Source: CAVTWY01 sp963738575
GTDB lineage: Bacteria > Pseudomonadota > Gammaproteobacteria > Burkholderiales > Burkholderiaceae_C
Assembly (NCBI GenBank): GCA_963738575.1
Contig: CAVTWY010000002.1
Coordinates: 124,001 to 188,000 of the forward strand
Direction of reading: 5' to 3'
DNA length: 64,000 nt
A program made the translations under genes and the position numbers. Within the stretch, counting starts at the first letter, position 1; the number at the start of each line of letters is the position of its first letter. The notes under the pieces were generated by a model. The model was not told where the DNA came from. It ran no database searches and worked only from the letters and a program-made list of their open reading frames with translations. This document shows positions 60,793-64,000 of the stretch, in pieces.

Positions 60793-63111
60793 ATGATGGC
60801 AACCGACGACACCTACAGCAGCATTGACAACGCCGAGAGCGGCGACGCGGTGGCGCTTTCGCAATACGCCGAACGGGCCTACTTGGAGTACGCACTCAGC
60901 GTGGTCAAAGGGCGCGCCTTGCCCGACGTGTGCGATGGCCAAAAGCCAGTGCAGCGGCGCATTCTTTATGCCATGGATCGATTGGGGCTGTCCTTCACCA
61001 CGGCCACCGGCCCCAAACCCGTTAAGTGTGCCAGGGTGGTAGGCGACGTGTTGGGCCGCTTCCATCCGCATGGCGACCAAGCCGCGTACGACGCGTTGGT
61101 GCGCATGGCGCAAAGCTTCAGCCAGCGCTACCCGTTGATCGACGGTCAAGGCAACTTTGGCAGTCGTGACGGTGACGGGGCAGCAGCCATGCGCTACACC
61201 GAGGCGCGATTGGCGCCGATCACCCGCTTGCTCCTCGACGAAATCGACGAAGGCACGGTGGCGTTCAAGCCCAACTACGACGGCAGCACAGAAGAGCCGC
61301 ACCAACTGCCCGCGCGCTTGCCGTTTGTGCTTCTCAACGGGGCCAGCGGCATTGCCGTGGGCATGGCCACTGAAATCCCGAGCCACAACTTGCGTGAAGT
61401 GGCACTGGCGGCTGTGGCCTTGATCAAGAAGCCCACCTTGGTCGACGACGAGCTGTTTGCACTGCTGCCAGCCCCCGACTACCCCGGTGGTGGGCAGATC
61501 ATCAGTGGCAGCGCTGACATCCGAGACGCTTACGCCACCGGCCGTGGTTCGCTCAAGGTACGGGCGCGTTGGACGATCGAGGATTTGGCGCGTGGGCAGT
61601 GGCAACTTGTCATCAACGAGTTGCCGCCCGGTGCCAGCTCGCAGCGTGTGCTTGAAGAAATTGAAGAGCTGAGCAATCCCAAGGTCAAGGCTGGCAAGAA
61701 AACCTTGTCGCCGGAGCAGTTGCAACTCAAACAAACCGTGCTGTCCGTGCTGGACACGGTGCGCGACGAATCCAGCAAAGATGCTGCCGTTCGCTTGGTG
61801 TTTGAGCCCAAGAGCCGTACCGTCGATGCGCAAGAGCTGGCGCAAGTGCTGTTGGCACACACCAGTTTGGAAACCTCGGTCCCCCTTAACCTCACGGTTG
61901 TGGGCGCCGATGGCAAGCCGATGCAGAAGAACCTGCGCGCGCTGTTGACGGAGTGGATTGATTTCAGGCTGGTGACCGTCAAGCGGCGCACGCAGCATCG
62001 GCTGGACAAGGTGCTGGCGCGCATCCACATCTTGGAAGGCCGCCAACTCGTCCTTCTCAACATCGATGAGGTGATCGCCATCATCCGCACAGCGGATGAC
62101 CCCAAAGAAGCCTTGATGCTGCGCTTCAAGCTCACCGAGCGACAGGCCGACGACATCCTGGACATTCGCCTGCGCCAGTTGGCCAAACTTGAGGCCTTCA
62201 AGATTGAGCAAGAGCTGCTGGCCCTGCGCGAAGACCAAGGTCGCCTCGAAGACATGATCAACAACGACGGAACGCTGCGCAAAGCGGTGGTCAAAGAGAT
62301 CGAGCAGGACGCCAAGACCCATGGCGATGTGCGGCGCACACTGATCCAAGAAGAAAAACGCGCCATTGCAGAGGTCAAAATACTTGACGAGCCCGTCACT
62401 GTGATTGCCAGCCTCAAGGGTTGGGTGCGCACGATGAAAGGTCACGAGGTCGATGCTGCCGCCTTGCAATTCAAGGCGGGTGACGGCCTCTATGGCACGT
62501 TCTCCTGTCGCAGCGTGGACTCGATGTTGGTGTTTGGCAACAACGGTCGCGTGTACACCGTGGCCATCGCCGCCTTGCCTGGTGGCCGCGGCGACGGTGT
62601 GCCGATCACGACGTTGATTGACCTTGAGACGTCCTCACAAGCGCAGCACTTCTTGGTGGCGCCCGACACCACCCTGTTGATGCTGGCCACCACCTCTGGG
62701 TTTGGCTTGTTGGCTCGGGTGGGGGACATGCAAAGCCGCCAACGTGCGGGCAAGAGCTTCTTGACCGTGGATGAAGGTGTGCATGTTTTGGCGCCGGCAG
62801 TGGTGACCGACGATCACGCCAACGTGGCCTGCTTGTCGATGTCAGGGCGCTTGTTGGTGTTTCAGTTGGCTGAGATGAAGCATCAGGCCAAAGGGGGGCG
62901 CGGCCTCACCATGATGGATGTCGACAGCCGTGACCCGATGATTTCGGTGGCTGCTTTTGCCGATGCCCTGAATGTAGACGGTGTTGGGCGCAGTGCCAAG
63001 CCCAAGTCGGAGGTCTTGCGTGGCCCTGCCGTGGTCGAGCACGAGGGCAAGCGTGCCCGCAAAGGGCGCAAGGTGGGCGGCTTCACCAAAGCTTTGCGCG
63101 TTCGTGGTTGA
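60793..63111 (+). CDS. parC: DNA topoisomerase IV subunit A
   Basis: The 772-residue ParC cuts and rejoins DNA. It has KGRALPDVCDGQKPVQRRIL, GDVLGRFHPHGDQAAYDALV and the catalytic Tyr in AAMRYTEARLAPI. The GyrA-box-like C-terminal beta-pinwheel has LEGRQLVLLNIDEVIAIIRT and later blades such as VTVIASLKGWVRTMKGHEVD. The C-terminus ends in a basic tail (KRARKGRKVGGFTKALRVRG). Quinolone-region residues look wild-type as far as they can be read. ATG 60793 is directly after the acetyltransferase stop. Confidence 0.96.
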   Translation: MMATDDTYSSIDNAESGDAVALSQYAERAYLEYALSVVKGRALPDVCDGQKPVQRRILYAMDRLGLSFTTATGPKPVKCARVVGDVLGRFHPHGDQAAYDALVRMAQSFSQRYPLIDGQGNFGSRDGDGAAAMRYTEARLAPITRLLLDEIDEGTVAFKPNYDGSTEEPHQLPARLPFVLLNGASGIAVGMATEIPSHNLREVALAAVALIKKPTLVDDELFALLPAPDYPGGGQIISGSADIRDAYATGRGSLKVRARWTIEDLARGQWQLVINELPPGASSQRVLEEIEELSNPKVKAGKKTLSPEQLQLKQTVLSVLDTVRDESSKDAAVRLVFEPKSRTVDAQELAQVLLAHTSLETSVPLNLTVVGADGKPMQKNLRALLTEWIDFRLVTVKRRTQHRLDKVLARIHILEGRQLVLLNIDEVIAIIRTADDPKEALMLRFKLTERQADDILDIRLRQLAKLEAFKIEQELLALREDQGRLEDMINNDGTLRKAVVKEIEQDAKTHGDVRRTLIQEEKRAIAEVKILDEPVTVIASLKGWVRTMKGHEVDAAALQFKAGDGLYGTFSCRSVDSMLVFGNNGRVYTVAIAALPGGRGDGVPITTLIDLETSSQAQHFLVAPDTTLLMLATTSGFGLLARVGDMQSRQRAGKSFLTVDEGVHVLAPAVVTDDHANVACLSMSGRLLVFQLAEMKHQAKGGRGLTMMDVDSRDPMISVAAFADALNVDGVGRSAKPKSEVLRGPAVVEHEGKRARKGRKVGGFTKALRVRG

Positions 63112-63133
63112 AGCGCGAGGCAGACCCAATATT

Positions 63134-63670
63134 TTAGTGGGTATCGCCAAACGCTGAGTCGACAATGACCAGGCGCTGCCGCTGCTCCAGGTGCAATTTG
63201 ATGGCGGCAATCGCGATGATCAAAAACGCCAAAAGACTCCAGACTGCATAAGGCATCCCGAGCATGTTGACCGACGCGTCGGCGCACGATGCGCGTGCCT
63301 GAAAGATCTCAGGCAGCAAGCGGTCAAGCTGACTCAAGCCAACCAAGGTGTCAGCCACGGTTTTGTGACACGATGACGATTTGGCTGCGAAGAGTTGTTG
63401 CCAAAGGGCTGATGCAGCGCCCAACACAGCCAAAAAACCCACCACAAAGGCGGAGGCCATTTGAAATCGGCGTGCACGGTGCAGAGGCCACAACGTCCCC
63501 GCCAAAGCCACAAACCCGATGGCGCTAAAGGCCATGCGCTGAACAATGCACCAAGGGCAGGGCTGCATGTCAAATCGATGCTGCGAAACCAGCGCCAGCG
63601 CCACCACGCCAAAAGCAAACAGTGCGATCACAATCAGTTGCCATTGGTCGCGAGGGTCGCCGCGCCGCAT
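63134..63670 (-). CDS. dsbB: Disulfide bond formation protein B
   Basis: The 178-residue inner-membrane protein has four helices and two periplasmic Cys pairs: MQPCPWCIVQRM and SSSCHKTV with RASCADAS. It reoxidises DsbA and passes electrons to quinone. ATG 63670 overlaps the stop of the upstream RidA gene by one base. It is convergent with parC across 22 bases. Confidence 0.95.
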   Translation of the reverse strand: MRRGDPRDQWQLIVIALFAFGVVALALVSQHRFDMQPCPWCIVQRMAFSAIGFVALAGTLWPLHRARRFQMASAFVVGFLAVLGAASALWQQLFAAKSSSCHKTVADTLVGLSQLDRLLPEIFQARASCADASVNMLGMPYAVWSLLAFLIIAIAAIKLHLEQRQRLVIVDSAFGDTH

Positions 63671-64000
63671 CAAGAAAGCTCCGCAATCATTTCGATCTCG
63701 ACGCAGGCACCCATGGGTAACTGCGCCACGCCAAAAGCGCTTCGGGCATGCGCGCCGGCCACAGGACCCAAGATTTCAACCAGCAGTTCTGAGCAGCCGT
63801 TGGTGACCAAGTGATGTTCGGTGAATGTGGGCGTGCTGCTGACCAAGCTTGTGAGTTTGACGATGCGCTTAACGCGGTCAAGGTTGCCAACGGCAGCCTG
63901 CAAAGTACCCAACAAGTCAATGCAAACGGCACGTGCCGCTTGCTGGGCTTGCGCTGTGGTCATCGTGAGGCCAAGCTGGCCTGTCCAAACTTTGCCATCA
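63670..64000 (-). CDS. RidA (YjgF)-family protein, 5' part cut by window edge
   Basis: The readable part runs from DGKVWTGQLGL at the edge through LLGTLQAAVGNLDRVKRIVK and HARSAFGVAQLPMGACVEIE, which are YjgF/RidA signatures (the RidA-like G-x-x-x-L-P-x-x-A-x-V-E-I end). RidA proteins deaminate reactive enamine intermediates of PLP enzymes. The Arg in HARS is the carboxylate-binding residue. The ATG at 63963 lies inside the domain, so the real start is beyond 64000. Confidence 0.88.
   Translation of the reverse strand, partial: DGKVWTGQLGLTMTTAQAQQAARAVCIDLLGTLQAAVGNLDRVKRIVKLTSLVSSTPTFTEHHLVTNGCSELLVEILGPVAGAHARSAFGVAQLPMGACVEIEMIAELS

Noticed and set aside
60115..62469. 784-residue minus-strand open frame across the acetyltransferase and parC
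   Set aside because: Shadow of parC in GC-rich DNA; it lacks any recognisable domain, and parC is certain.

Overview
The window is GC-rich chromosomal DNA from a betaproteobacterium, most likely Burkholderiales of Comamonadaceae type. The clues are the gene neighbourhoods (dapA-bamC, alaS beside tRNA-Gly, pcm-tolC-waaA, parE-parC), a Bug-family (TctC) solute-binding protein, SoeABC-type sulfite oxidation genes and a cobalamin salvage operon. No rRNA, insertion sequence, prophage or CRISPR array was seen. Coding density is high and neighbouring genes often overlap by 4 bases.

Layout. 1-3.7 kb: a catabolic-looking group with an AraC-type regulator (cut by the window edge) divergent from a nitrilase, then an M19-dipeptidase-like hydrolase and a Bug binding protein. 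3.7-7.1 kb: a decayed gene fragment, a PadR-regulated operon (PadR, membrane protein, secreted alpha/beta hydrolase) with a 22-bp perfect operator palindrome, and a toxin-antitoxin-like pair with its own 21-base palindrome. 7.3-10.3 kb: gentisate 1,2-dioxygenase, TrhO and an RluA-type pseudouridine synthase. 10.3-15.8 kb: a six-gene cobalamin operon (btuF-btuC-btuD-cobT-cobS-cobC) behind a cobalamin riboswitch. 15.9-24.1 kb: purU, soeABC, a cNMP/CBS/nucleotidyltransferase protein and a DnaQ-like exonuclease. 24.1-27.7 kb: a lipoprotein, a DMT exporter and two alkylation-repair genes. 27.9-30.7 kb: phosphomannomutase and Kdo transferase, both for the cell envelope. 30.7-38.2 kb: a TetR-controlled RND efflux system with pcm and a TolC protein. 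38.3-45.6 kb: DUF1439 protein, a large lipoprotein, uppP, trmB, a DUF937-OmpA protein and a lipoprotein with about 196 residues of Ala-Pro repeat. 45.6-64 kb: housekeeping genes (tRNA-Gly, alaS, coaBC, dut, an SlyD-like isomerase, roxA, bamC, dapA, parE, an acetyltransferase, parC, dsbB, a RidA protein).

How the genes work together. The cobalamin operon joins import (BtuFCD) to attachment of the lower ligand (CobT, CobS, CobC), so the cell probably salvages corrinoids, with B12 repressing the whole unit. SoeABC would oxidise cytoplasmic sulfite and pass electrons to quinone. The RND set, together with envelope genes (waaA, uppP, bamC, several lipoproteins), shows investment in the outer membrane.

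Sequence quality. soeA and parE are each broken by one missing base in a short homopolymer, and the nitrilase carries two compensating one-base shifts. ParE should be essential, so these look like consensus errors. They should be checked before any biological reading.

Novelty. I found no clear new multi-gene defence or signalling system. The best candidates for undescribed biology are the PadR-membrane protein-hydrolase operon, the toxin-antitoxin-like pair, the length-variable Ala-Pro lipoprotein, the DUF937-OmpA fusion and the acetyltransferase lodged between parE and parC.
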